From contig JAMPIT010000059.1 in assembly GCA_026261815.1 (NCBI GenBank), forward strand, positions 19,144,001 through 19,208,000: DNA of 64,000 nucleotides, given 5' to 3'. This DNA comes from Monarcha castaneiventris obscurior (taxonomy: Eukaryota > Chordata > Aves > Passeriformes > Monarchidae). The stretch's first letter is position 1. Every line of letters starts with the position of its first letter. Below the pieces are notes generated by a model that saw nothing but the letters and a program-made list of their open reading frames with translations, did not search any database and was not told where the DNA came from. Of the stretch, positions 24,025-35,258 are shown piece by piece. Both the position numbers and the translations under genes were made by a program.

Positions 24025-26159
24025 GAACTGAAAAAAAACCAAAACCAGACCTAAAAGCCTCCAGTACTTGCTGAAGGCATCCAAGAAGCCAACATGCTTT
24101 GCCTAGAGGCAGCAATATACAGGGAAAAGTAGATCTGTGAATATTTGGAAACTTCCTGACAAGCTTCAGGCAATTGCTAATGAAGAGACAATTCTGTAAC
24201 TATTCTATGTGAATATTGAATTTTTATGTGTGTTCCTGGTGCTAATTGTTGACACAGATAGCTTGTTTAATCTTAATTCAGTTCCAAGTTTGTTTGAACA
24301 TACAATATTGCTTCACTTCCCGCATAGGCTAGTTTAGCTTTCCTGGTAAATTGTTTGTCCTGGATATTTTTGTCTTTATGTCATCATGATTCTGATGTGG
24401 CTTGTATATCAAGGCTTTCTTTGGAGCTAGATATGCCAGCTCCTTTCTCTTAGGTTTTCCTACTTGCTCATCCCCATGTGTCTGTTAGGGACCAGTGCTC
24501 TTTTGGCTTTCCAGGTTGCTTTAGCATCTATCCCCCTCAATCAGAGACCTTTCACTTAAATAAATTAAAAATAAAAAAAACCCAAAGTCAATGGAAAAAG
24601 GAGGATAGCTGTGAGTCTTGAAATACTAGAAACTTGAAGTAACTGAAAGGGGAGTAAGCAGACCTTCCCCAGAAGTACCCTTTGATCCCAAAGGTATCAA
24701 GCCAGATGAAGCCCCAGAGATCTAAGGACAGGAACAGATTCCACCTTGCCTTCCTCTTGCTTTAGATCCCTGTGACTATCTGGGCCAGAGCAGGGAAGGG
24801 ATTTAAGGAAGAGCTCCGGTAATTTGCAGAGGTCTTTGGGAGTGACAGTTTGTGAATTGTGAAAGTGGATCCTGCTGAGCTCTGAAAGGAGAGCAGCATC
24901 CCAGTGAGTGCTGTGCAAAATGTGCGTGTCCAAGAGCACTGCAAAGGTGCTCAAGGAGCAGCAGGTACCAGAGCCAAGCCTGACCCACGGGGCTGCTCAG
25001 TGCTGCCAAATTCTTTGCAAGATGTCGTCTGTGCTTGGTGGGAGACACAGGGAATTCTTATTTGTTGAATGTGTTTGTGGCTCCCCCAGTCCCCTGTCCG
25101 TAAGAATATTCTGCCCAACATTTACCTGAAGTTTCTTCTTGTTGGCTGGTTATTTCTCAAAATTTGTTTAGTTTTGTGATTTGATGCTTTGAAGCGTCAC
25201 TCTTCCTACTTCCTCACTACCCCCAGAAATTAATTACTCTGCTGCTTCTCTGCTATCCTTGGTGGATGTAGAGGAGAGGAGTTACTCTGATACCCAGGCT
25301 GACAATAGCAACAACTCCAGGTTATTTGGAACCTTTTTTCCCCTTTGTTTTCTCTCACCAATCTCTGTATTTGGAAGAATACTCTTGCTCCTGCTTCATA
25401 GCAGCATCTGTGAACAATAAATACTGAAATGGAGCCTGCTAACCTCTCAGTTCTCTGGATGCCTAGTTTCTATATGTTCAATAGGAGTGGTCATCTTAAA
25501 CTTCATTTATGATTTTGAAGATATCGACCATTGTTCTGACAGTTTTGCTTATATTTTCCTGTACCAAATGTACCCAGGCATTCCATTAGCATTCCTAATA
25601 CCTGACAACCAAACTCATCAACTTGTTTGGAAAAGTCCAAGACTCACGTTAACAAAAAGAAAAGAAAAATCACTGAGAAATTGAAGAATCATTCTGGAGG
25701 TTTCTTTGTTCACTGGGAACGACTTCACAAATTGTAATAGTCAAGTTACATTTTATATGCTATCATCTTGCTTGTTTTATTACAGAAGCAGTGTGGTGTC
25801 ACCGGGAAATGTTATCCATTTGTGAACTATTTCCGTTTCCAAATCATTAACTGCATAGACCCATAAGATTTTTCTATTTAAAAATAGCTGTGGTTGTCTT
25901 GAGGAATAACTTTTAAACTTTATTTCCGATTGCTTAATTAGTTTCTAAATCAAGATATTTGCCCCTTAGAAAACTACCTAGTACACAGCTGGTGACATAA
26001 AGCTAAATAATTGATATCCTTATGTGTAATTACAAAGAAATTAATACTCCTTTAGGAAAGATCTAATTATATTATTTTGGAAAACTGAAGTTAATTAAGC
26101 CCATCTTCATTTACTCCCTTTCCTTCCCCCTGCCCCCCATTTTGTGTGTGCTTGCAAAA
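24025..26159. other. Mostly unique sequence with a GC-richer block
   Basis: No gene seen. About 24640-25130 is visibly richer in G and C than its surroundings and contains several overlapping open frames of up to 85 codons on both strands. None shows a domain, and simultaneous openness on both strands suggests composition rather than coding. It might be an unrecognised LTR or a regulatory island. The rest is AT-rich. Confidence 0.5.
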
Positions 26160-26470
26160 AAGTACCTCTACTGGGTTAAAGGAGTGAGATTTCTTTCTCC
26201 TCTACCCTTTCTCTCCTTACTGGAGCCATGCTGGCTTGAGTCTATCAAGTTATATTTATCCAACTGTTCTGCTATCCTATCTTTAATTAGATTCTCTATC
26301 AGTTTACTCAGTAATGGGACACATCTCACCAGGCTGTAAATTTTAGATTCTTTTTTAGCAGCATTATTTAAAAATAAGTACTGCATTATTATTTCCCCCA
26401 CTATTCATCAGCAATTTAAGTGTTTCTGTAAGAGTGTTCTGCAGATTTTGTTTCAGCACTTTTTAAAATA
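26160..26470 (-). mobile_element. Ancient CR1-clade (L3-like) LINE reverse transcriptase remnant
   Basis: The minus strand reads VRCVPLLSKLIENLIKDRI and then AEQLDKYNLIDSSQHGSSK (within 26168-26401). This corresponds to the N-terminal palm region of a LINE reverse transcriptase, where the family has YRPVSLTS, then a helix ending in IKDRI, then NLI..SQHGF. Upstream on the same strand, ALLNSGG-type and VLIF-like words are still faintly visible. The wording, especially DKYNLIDSSQHG, is closer to old L3/L2-like relatives than to the typical avian CR1 copies in this window. It is a short fossil with no intact frame beyond 77 codons. Confidence 0.65.
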
Positions 26471-27553
26471 TTCTTTTGTTTGATGCTGCAATTTGTTCTC
26501 AACATTTTCTCAATTACCACCTAATCTTTAATCCTCTTCTCCTGTAGATAAAACTTGATTGTCTGATGTCAAGTCCCTGGTTTTAAAGTAGTGATTTGAA
26601 GACCAGCATATGCATCCATAAGGGATACTTCAGAAGAGGAGTCTTTATTGACCAGCATCTAAATTTCCAATGGAAGCCTTACCATTTTATTGTAGAAACA
26701 TGGTGAACCCACACTCCAGTAAAGCTCTTGACAACAACTGGTTTCAGCAATTTCTCTCTTTTTCTGGTCTTTGCACTTTATAGCTAATTGTGCATTTAAA
26801 GTATGCATCCATTTGGAAAACTAAATGCAATGTGAATACAGTCAAATAAAGATGAAATAGAGGGTAATTAAGTGCAAGGCCAAAATTTTCACACTTGTAC
26901 CCACAAGGAGCAATGCAGATGATCTGATTTACTTAACTTTAGTCATATATAGCCTCATTCATGTGCACAGTAGGAAATATTTTTTAAATAGACTTGCAAG
27001 CATTTTCACACTATCTCCTTATTAAAATTTTATTTGAAAAGTAATTTTTCCAAAGTAATTTTGAAGCAATATTTTTATTAAAAGAAAAAAAGAGGGATGT
27101 GTTCTGGTAGAGTTAGTATCTCAGCTTGGTTTCAACTGAAGCTGTTCACATTACTATACCACATGTACGTTTTCACTGTTGCTTATGTTAAAGACACCTG
27201 TATCATACACGGTCTTTTGCTGGAGATTAGTGCCTTTTAACTTAATGGGTTTGCTTATGATACTTGATTTATATAGTTCATATTTAGTCTAATTTGCATA
27301 TATAGAGCTAAACATATTAACACCATGTTAATATGCAGTATCTGGATACTTGTGAGAAAGGGGATTATCTTCAAAGTGCAAAAGAAATAGGAGGGAGATT
27401 AATTGTTTTTTACATGTATATGGACCAGAAATCTTGAATTTTAGGATTCCTAGCTATGTTCAAGACATGATGATAAATCAGAATGTCTTCGTTCTGGAGG
27501 AAAGAAAATAAGTATTTTGGACTGTGATGAAGACCTGAGTCTGAATATTCTGC
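26471..27553. other. AT-rich unique sequence, no gene seen
   Basis: Nothing recognisable. No open frame, hairpin or microsatellite of note. Confidence 0.6.
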
Positions 27554-27965
27554 TGTGGTGGGTAGATACTGGCTGGCCGCCAGACACCCACCCAGGTGCT
27601 CTCTCACTCCCCCACTGGAAGAGACCCTGCATGGAAAAGGGTTTAGATGGAAGGAGGAATTCCTTATGAGTTACTATCAGGCAAAACAGGTTTGACTTGG
27701 AGAAGAGGTGTGTTGGCATTTTAAATAGATCTGAGTTATAAGAAACGAAGACTTTAAAACAACAGTTTTCCTCCCCTGTCCTTTCCTGGGCTGAGCTTCA
27801 CTCCAAGCTTTTCTATGCATCCTCAGGTGGCCGTGATGCAGAGTATAGGGATTGTGATCAGTTCAAAACAGTTCCTCTGCCTCTCCTTTCTCCTCACACT
27901 TCTCCCTGCTCCACCTGGTACCCTCCAGGGGCAACAGAGGAGTCTTCACTCCAATGCCCAGAGCC
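27554..27965 (-). mobile_element. Truncated LTR fragment, same family as the 57 kb LTR, opposite strand
   Basis: The left edge TGTGGTGGGTAGATACTGGC (27554 on) is the reverse complement of the 3' end of the LTR family at 56946-58067. The words GGTGCTCTCTCACTC, CAGGCAAAACAGGTTTGACTTGG, TGGGCTGAGCTTCACTCC and TTGTGATCAGTTCA correspond in order to the 57 kb copy read backwards. The 57 kb copy lacks the bases matching TGAGCTTCACTCC, so it has its own deletion there. The fragment keeps only the 3' third of the LTR and is well diverged. It stops in a C/T-rich patch at about 27965. Confidence 0.65.
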
Positions 27966-29159
27966 CCTCCTCCCTCTCTCTCCCCTCAGGGCTTGAGGTA
28001 CAGTTTCCAGTCTCATTTGCTTTGGGTAAACTGAGTCATGTGTCTTAATATAGGGGTTATTTCGGTAGGGAGGATGACCTTTCCTCCTTTCAAGCATTGG
28101 GTTATATGATTTTGGAGCACTTTTATGGTAGAGAAGGAGGAAGCAGTTGAATTCTTTATCTGCTTGCTGACACTATCTGTGTCTTGGGTTTCTGTGCCTC
28201 ACTTCTGCCTCTTGGGAGTTCATTTTAATCTTTGTTTGTTTTGGTCAGGTTGTTGTTTTGGGTTTTTTATGAACTGTTGGTCTGTTTTTAAAACAACTCA
28301 CATTGCAATTATGCAGCTTTAAATTCAAGGTCTCTTCAATGAAAATTGTGTTTTTTACTCTGTAGGTGATAAAACCTTTTTTCTTTCTTAAAAAACACTT
28401 AGGACTAAAGAGCTTGTATCAAATTCCAATTAGAGAAGTAAAAACCTAGATGTAGCTTAATGAGTAAATGAAGAGTTGGATAATGGTGGTCCCTTGTAAG
28501 AGGTTTTAATGTGGAAAATGCTCTTTAATCATCTGATGATTGTAGAAGAAGAGCTGTAATCTGTGGCACTTTGATGCCCTGGCAAGGTAATTTACTGTAT
28601 TTTACTTTCTTGCTGTGAAACTGAATAGCCTCATTCTGTGCCCACACAGCAATCTGAAACATCTGGAGTCTGCTGTATGCAAAAGTCTTTTTTTTTTTTT
28701 TTTTAAGTGTTCATCCCAATTTGAGTGAGTGGAGAGCGGGTGCTTTCTGCTGCTGATGCACAGAAACATATGGGGGCTGCGGATGTGGTTAGGTATAGGA
28801 TTATTGCAAGGTACATTTTGTAAGCACTTTCCTTTTCAGAGAATCTTTATACTTATATCTGAAAGCTGTGTTTTTCTGGGGAGTGATCCAAATGCTTTGA
28901 CTGGCTGTCTCAAAATGAAAAGTAACACCTACCACCAAATACTTATCTGCTGCCACAGTGCACGAATATGCCTTTAAAACGAAAGGTTCTGAAGTGTTAC
29001 TCTTTCTTCACATAGTAAAATACATAAGGGGTGAAGCCTATAATAGACTCTCCCTTCTGTATCTAAGTGACAAATTTAGGGTAGGCAAAGCACCAATCTG
29101 TGTGCGATCAACACCTTGTTTGTTACAGAGGGAAAGGAAAAGAGGCTTCTCACCTTTGC
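27966..29159. other. Unique sequence, no gene seen
   Basis: A pyrimidine-rich patch (27940-27990), a T17 run (28688-28704) and unremarkable sequence. Open frames (28125-28322, 28729-28977, 28958-29170, all +) are at most 82 codons with no recognised domain. Confidence 0.55.
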
Positions 29160-29885
29160 TCCACCAGTAAAGAATATCTTCTTAGTATCTAATATAAACC
29201 TACTCTCAGTTTAAAAACATTATCCCTTGTTCTATCACTATTGCCGTTGTAAAAAGTTCCTCTCCAGCTTTTATTGTAGGATGCTTAAGATACTGGAAGA
29301 CCACTGGTAGGTCACCCCTGAACCGTCTCTTCTCCAGGCTGAACAACCCCAGCTCTCGCAGCCTTTCTTCATAGGAGAGGTCCTACAGCCCTCTTGACTG
29401 CCCTTCTCTGGGCTCACTCCAGTAGGCCCATGTCCCTCCTGTGCTGGGCACCCCAGAGCTGGATGCAGCCCTGCAGGTGGTGTTTCAACAGAGCAGAGCA
29501 GAGGGGCAGAATTCCCTCCCTGGCCCTGCTGGCCACACTGCTTTGGATGGAGCCCAGGACATGTTTGGCTTTCTGGGCTGAGTGCACAGTTCTGGGTCAT
29601 GTCCAGCCTCTCACCCACCAGCATCCCCAAATCCTTCTCAACAGGGCTGATCTCCATCTGTTCGTCCCCCAGCCTATGCTGATACTGTGGATTGCCTCAA
29701 CTCAGGTGCAGCACCTTGCACTTGGCTGTGTTAAATTTCATGATGTTTCCATGGGCCCACTTCTCGAGTTTGTCCAGGTCCCTCTGGATGTTATCCCACT
29801 CTTCAGGTGTGTCGACTGCCCCACTCAGCTTGGTGTTGTGTGCAAAATTGCTGAGGGTGCACTCCATCTTTGTTATGATGCCAAT
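29160..29885 (-). mobile_element. CR1 LINE fragment, reverse transcriptase C-terminus, decayed
   Basis: On the minus strand this starts at the RT motif C region, [17 protein letters not shown] reading, with FAHN at 29835-29846 where active elements have FADD, so both catalytic aspartates are lost. It continues through the post-motif region to the block complementary to TCTTCTCCAGGCTGAACAAC (29330-29350), and then to AATATCTTCTTAGTATCTAA near 29170. The final ~200 bp of a CR1 3' end, including the terminal 8-bp units, is absent. The frame of 128 codons at 29271-29657 (-) is what remains of ORF2; the 184-codon frame on the plus strand (29394-29948) is its antisense shadow. Confidence 0.9.
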
Positions 29886-30088
29886 GAGTTAGAAATATAT
29901 ATGTCACATGATTTTCTAAGTATTTTCCATCTGCTTTGTTATTTTTAAGTGTTTTTGGTGTAAAGTCCTATGTTACGATGTTATGACTCTTTTTCTGCAA
30001 TATGTGGTTACTTTGTGTGTATAATACTATAGTCTTACAGCTGCTAATTGTTATCAAAGAATTCTTCTACTTCTAGTAGAACCTATTA

Positions 30089-30142
30089 CAAAAAAAGAAA
30101 AAAAAACCAAACCCCAAAAACATGCAAAAAAACCCCCACACC
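30089..30142. repeat. A/C-rich low-complexity tract
   Basis: A-runs broken by ACCAAACCCC and AACCCCCACACC words, the complement of the T-run/G-run tracts seen elsewhere. Confidence 0.9.
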
Positions 30143-30480
30143 TCTAAACCATCCCTGTGTTTAAGAATATCTGTTACCAGACTACCTGAAAATCTGTGAA
30201 GGACACTTTTATATTGTGAAGACAAGATAAAGCTTAACCTTTCAAAGACTGATCATGTTTTTCATTAATGAAAACCTAATTAGGTGGTTATCATGTATGT
30301 TAAGTCAAAAGAAGTGTTCTGATGCACTGATTGTTGTTTTATGATTTATTTCATTATCATATCTGCTTCTAGAATAATCTGTAGATGGTGGATTTGCTAA
30401 AAAGCTCATTAAAAAAAAAATAGAAAAAGAAGAAAAGTCAAAGCAGAGACTTCAAGAAGCTATGGATTCAAACACCTGAG

Positions 30481-30545
30481 GGTTTGTTGTAGGGTTTTTT
30501 TGGTTTGTGGTTTTTTTTGTGTGTTTTTTTTTTTTTTTTTTTTGG
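30481..30545. repeat. T/G-rich low-complexity tract
   Basis: T-runs of growing length (up to ~19) separated by GGG, GG and GTGTG, starting GGTTTGTTGTAGGG. Confidence 0.9.
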
Positions 30546-31209
30546 AGAGCCTTTTGCCTTGTATGCTTTAAGGAAAACAATGGCTGTGCAGAGTTTTGGT
30601 TGAAAAAGCAAAAGCTGTGTAATGAGATTACTACAGCTATCACAGTGCAATTCCATTGTACTGCTGTGTCCGTGTCCCACTTTTCCAGTAAATCATAATA
30701 ACCAGCTGACAATGCAAATATCACAGCATATTGTCTGGGAATTATTCTGATTAGTTTGTAACTTGCAAAGGCTCCTCTCAGTCTTCAGCAACGAGTCCTT
30801 CTCCCATAGTTGCTGTTTTTCCCTGATGCTTTGGGCCATAAGAGATACTGAGATTGCAGTGGCCATAATTCTGGTTCAAAGGTGCTTGCAATAGATCAGC
30901 TTTGCTACATTTCAGGGCTTTGGGGAGTATGCTGTTAATACAGAAGTATTTTTTTACTATCTTTTCTTGCAGACTATCCATAACTAGATTTTTAAATCCC
31001 TGTATAGAACTTTGGTTTTAAATCTCATACAAAGATAAAAATGTATATTAAATCACTGTAGGAGCATACAGTCTGCATATGTTTGTAACGTGTCTGGAAT
31101 TTTACAATTTCTGTAGAGGCAAAAAATTATTAAATTGTAATTCTTAAACTTTTTTTTCTTTTATATTTTTCTTGCAGAAATATCAAGGTTCCTGTTGTAG
31201 AAAGGATAG

Positions 31210-31236
<27 letters not shown>
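31210..31236. repeat. T27 homopolymer
   Basis: An uninterrupted run of 27 T. No A-tailed retroposon can be recognised next to it on the minus strand, so I call only the homopolymer. Confidence 0.9.
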
Positions 31237-31240
<4 letters not shown>

Positions 31241-32313
31241 TGTAATATATTTTTGTCTCTTACTGCCGTAATGATTTCTGTGTAATAAAACATGGTGGTC
31301 TTTTCCAGGAATTTATTCTACTGTGTGCTGAAAGCCTGTATTCTCTGATGTGATAAAAATATGAGACATTGACTCCATGATAAAACTTGGAAAGATGTGC
31401 TAGGTTATGGAAAAAATGAATAGAGAAGGATTTAAGTATGCCAATATTTACATTGATGCTACCTTAAAGTTTAACAAGAATTACAATGTTTGAAGTCATC
31501 ACAGCACCTTATAGGGTGACCATGGTGAAAGACCTGCTAACACTTCTAGAATTGTTGTCTATTTCAGAAAACCTTAGACTCAAGATACAGTAACCACCTC
31601 TTGTTTGTCATATGGTCATGTCAACTTTCTGACCTCCTTCTCTTTAGATGTTCAGTCTCATTTTTGAAAACACAAAAACATCAGATTTTTCCAAATAGTT
31701 TACCCAGATAAACTTGGCTCATTTGTGGTCTTGTATACATCATTAATATTTATTGCATATATTTTAGCTGGGAATCCAGGTTAAGCATCTAGACTCAGTT
31801 TCTCACTTTGCCACAAATTTCCCAAGCTTTCCTAAGTAATCTAGCCTTCCTATAGCTTAATTTTCAATCCATGTATTTGATAGAGATTCTTCCCATTGTG
31901 AGAGAATACACACTATAGCTGTGGAAATAAACTTATGATGAATTCCAGAATGTGTAGGAAGTGTGGGATGGATCCACATGCCAGAGATGGATGTGAAAAG
32001 AAGCAGTTATGTCCCCCAGTGTAGCAAATGAGTTCAACCAAACAGCCTTGTCCCAGAGTACATTGGAAATGTAAGGAGAGTTATACTAGCTTCATATTAA
32101 TTGCAGGACCCTTGCAGTATTAATAGAGTAGGCTTTGGTTTTAGGAAAAAATGTAAACAGTACTTTTTTCAGAGGATTATAGTATCACCTTCTGCTCATC
32201 ATGAATGACATTTTAGCTTAGCTATAAGTATATACTTTGTAGGGGAAGACAAAATTCTTGAAACTATGGAAGTGAAATAAGGGGAAACTGCTCAAATTCA
32301 CTATACTGCAAGC

Positions 32314-32600
32314 CATAGAATCACAGAATAGTTTGGGTTGGAAGGGACCTTTAAAGATCATTTAGCTCAAACTCTTTGGCATGAGCAGGGACATTTTCAG
32401 CTAGATGGGGTTGCTCAGAGCCCTGTCTGGCCTGAGCTTGAATGTTTCCAGCAGGGGTGGCACCTACCACTTCTCTGGACAACCTGTTCCAGTGTTTCAC
32501 CAGAGTCATTATAAAAAAAAATCTTCTTAATATTTCCTGTGAATTTGTGCTCTTTTAGTTTGTCCTTCCAGAGTAGGACCTGCTAAAAAGTCTGGCCATA
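32314..32600 (-). mobile_element. CR1 LINE 3' end fragment
   Basis: The left edge CATAGAATCACAGAATAG is the complement of the CR1 terminal 8-bp units (ATTCTGTG ATTCTATG). It is followed by GGTTGGAAGGGACC, TTTAAAGATCATTTAG, CAACCTGTTCCAGTG and TTAGTTTGTCCTTCC, all in the order of the CR1 3' untranslated region read backwards. It is 5'-truncated at about 32600. This is a relatively well preserved copy compared with those at 3.8 and 45 kb. Confidence 0.92.
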
Positions 32601-33121
32601 ATGTTATTTTCTCATGGAAGTGTATTTGGTTTTTAACACAAAAAAATAATGATTATTGCCTCATTTATTAGAGCATAAATAAAAATCTCATTCTTAACTA
32701 AATATTTTTTTCCTTCTGCTTTTCTCAAGATACATTCCTGGCAACAAACAGATAAAACTATTTGAAATATCTACAAAGAGCAACTGCTTCGCTACCAAAA
32801 TATAAAAAGAAATTCAGCAGAAAAAGCAATTTAATTGAGAGAGAACTAGTGGGAAAAGAACTGGAAAGAAGCCCCCATGCTTCAAGATTTCTCTGAAGGA
32901 CTGAATATAAAAAAGCCTGGTTTTTTAGAAAGTGTCATGGGCACATCTGAACATTTTAGATAAATGTTTTATTGGATGAATCCCATTCTAGTGGCATATG
33001 CTGGCAGCAGGGGTTACGACTGAACTACAGCAAATGCCAAGATTCAGTTAAATATGTTTCAGAGTGGCTGAGCTGGACTCTAATTACCTACTGTAAAAAT
33101 AAGAAATTGTCATGCCTGGTG
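32601..33121. other. Unique sequence, no gene seen
   Basis: AT-rich. Nothing recognisable. An 82-codon frame (32972-33220, +) runs into the LTR and has no known domain. Confidence 0.55.
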
Positions 33122-34091
33122 TTGTGGTTTAAGCCCAGACAGCAGCTGAACACCACACAGCCACTCTCTCAGCCCCCACCCTGGTATGTGATGGGAGACA
33201 GAATGCGAGGGTCAAACTGAGAACTGGTGGGGTGAGACAAAGACAGTTTAATAGGGAAAGAAAAAGCCACGCTGTTCTGGCTCTGGCCAGGACATGGTTA
33301 ATTCGTGCCATAGTGAGGAAGGAGCATGGCTGGGACCTGGTAGTTATTCTATGCCACTTCATATCATTTTCTGGGGATGGCAGAAGGGGCTTCCTTCTGT
33401 GTTTGGGTAGTGTGACAGTGATTGAGTCGGGCTCCATGGTGAGAATTTTGATGTGGATTTTTTGCCTCTCTCTTCTACGCTTTTGTTATTAATATTGTTG
33501 ATCTTAGTGTTCATTTTCTCATCTCATTGCTGTTTCCAGTAAATTGTATTTATCTCAACCCTTGATCTTTACCTTTTGTGCCTCCAGTTCTCCTCTCCAG
33601 CCCACTGCTGGGTGAGGGGAGGGGGAGTGGGTGAGTGGTGCATGGTTCAGTGGGAATGCTAAACTGGAGAATTCCATTCCTAAACAATGACACACAGGTG
33701 AGCAAAACCAGGAATTCATTCCCTGTTTCCCATGGGCAGGCTGCTGTTCAGCCATGACATGTCGCCATCACATGCAGCAGTTTCTTGGGAAGACAAATGC
33801 CATCACTCCTCCCTCTTTCTTCCTTCTTCCTTCCCCCTTTACATATTAAGCATGAAATATCTCTCTGGTCATTTTGGCTCAGCTGTCCTGGCTGTGTGCC
33901 CTCCTAACCTCTTGTGCACCCCCAGTCTCCTTGCTGCTGCTGTGAGAAGCAGAAAAGGCCTTGATGCTGTGTAAGCTCTGCTCAGCAGTAATGAAAACAT
34001 CCCTGTTATCAACGCTTTCCACCACAAAAACATAGCCCAGTACCAGCTACTGTGGAGAAAATTTTATTCTATCCTAGCCAAAACCAGCATA
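33122..34091 (-). mobile_element. Solo LTR (same family as 15.4 kb copy), split by a nested LTR
   Basis: The plus-strand left edge is TTGTGGTTTAAGCCCAGAC (33122) and the right edge is TATCCTAGCCAAAACCAGCA (about 34091), matching the 15382-15963 copy. In sense (minus) orientation it runs from TGCTGGTTTTGGC to the ACCACAA end. Excluding the 420-bp insertion at 33273-33692, its length is ~550 bp, as expected. CCTGGTG (33115-33121) and CCTGCTG (34092-34098) flank it and may be a decayed target duplication. No retroviral genes are present. Confidence 0.85.
33273..33692 (+). mobile_element. Complete 420-bp LTR inserted into the older LTR
   Basis: It begins TGTTCTGGCTCTGGCCAGG and ends CATTCCTAAACAATGACA, the TG...CA form of LTRs. 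Inner words (GTGACAGTGATTGAGTCGGG, CCTCTCTCTTCTACGC, AGTAAATTGTATTTATCTC, AACTGGAGAATTCCATTCC) are arranged as in an avian LTR with a U5 close to its right end. The host LTR resumes directly afterwards, and the 15.4 kb sibling shows uninterrupted sequence at this spot. CACGC (33268-33272) precedes the insert and CACAG (33693-33697) follows it, compatible with a 5-bp target duplication that has acquired two changes. The orientation is opposite to the host LTR. Confidence 0.8.
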
Positions 34092-35207
34092 CCTGCTGAC
34101 ATTGGAAGCAGCAGCATCAGGGATTTGTACCTTGAACACAGCAGAGCATCCAAGAGGCTCATGTATAGGCAGCCTCACCTGCTGCTAACTGTAACATCTT
34201 GTGCTACTTCTTTGAAGGGCAATATTTCATTCTTAAATAGGCCAATAAGTCAAGGAAACATATTGCTTTTTAACACGTAGATACTTGTATTAGAAGACCT
34301 TTCTTGTGTACAAGCATTATCTTATGCATCTATAAATGTCAATTTTAAATTTTTTTTCTTTGTTATTTTTGTTCCTTCTGCTTTATTGCTGGACTTATTG
34401 AGACTAATGTTCTAGTTAATGCTTGTATTGTGTTCCACCTCTGGTTAGAGAGTCCCAGAAATGGTCAGTGGTTTATGTCTAAAGGATTATATAGGTGTAA
34501 TTTAGCCTTTATATGACTTTGACCCACAGGATTAAGGACGGCAAAACAAATATATTTTTATCAATAAAATAAATTGCTTCCTTAAATTGATAATGATAAT
34601 GGTTAGATTAAAATACTTTAATCAGAATTATTTGCTACCCAGTATATTTATGACTACTAGTATTGTATGCTAAATTTTGGAGCAATATTGATGCAATGGT
34701 GTTAAAGCTAGAAAAATAATTATTAGTTAGAGATTGATGTTACTCAGCTATGCCAACAGCTGTGGCTAAATCTTACACTCAGCCTCCAGGAGTCACCTTG
34801 AGGGGCATCTACTCTCAAGAAAGGGATCTCCATACACACTCCTAGAAGGGATGTGTTAGAAGTCCCGGCTGTTCAAAGGTGGGGCTGGGCTTTTATAGCA
34901 TAAAGTGATTGACTGTCAGTCATATTTTCTAGGCTGCTGTGTCAGCTCAGCAGCTTTAGATAAGTTATCAGTACTATCACTTGTTGGTTCCTTTATCAGT
35001 GACTTTGTCTGCCACATCCTCACTAGTGACAGTCTGTCAGGAAATGTTATTTTTCACATCCTCAAAATGTTTATCTTTAGAATTGATGAGTCGGGCTGAT
35101 CTCAGCATTCTTCAGAAACAGTGAGACCCCCATCTCCATCCATCAATGATAACTTTTGCAAACAAGGTAAAGTTTGAGCTGTTTTACCCCCACTTAAGCA
35201 GAGCATC

Positions 35208-35258
35208 ATTCTACATGTGAGTATCTCTATCAATTCTACATGTGAGTATCTCTATCAA
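35208..35258. repeat. Perfect 2 x 25-bp tandem duplication
   Basis: The 25-bp unit beginning TTCTACATGTGAGTATC occurs at 35209-35233 and 35234-35258 with no mismatch, and the flanking A is shared. Perfect identity points to a young duplication, possibly variable in copy number between individuals. Confidence 0.97.

Larger units (their letters stand above)
29886..32313. other. AT-rich sequence with several homopolymer tracts
   Basis: No gene seen. Contains the A/C-rich tract at 30089-30142, the T/G-rich tract at 30481-30545 and an uninterrupted T27 at 31210-31236. Open frames of 60-90 codons at 30450-30980 are partly made of these tracts. Confidence 0.6.

Noticed and set aside
29394..29948. 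184-codon plus-strand open frame, the longest in the window
   Set aside because: It lies antisense over the CR1 copy at 29160-29885; its openness comes from the repeat's composition.
31210..31236. T27 run as the tail of a processed pseudogene on the minus strand
   Set aside because: No cDNA-like sequence or target duplication is recognisable beside it.
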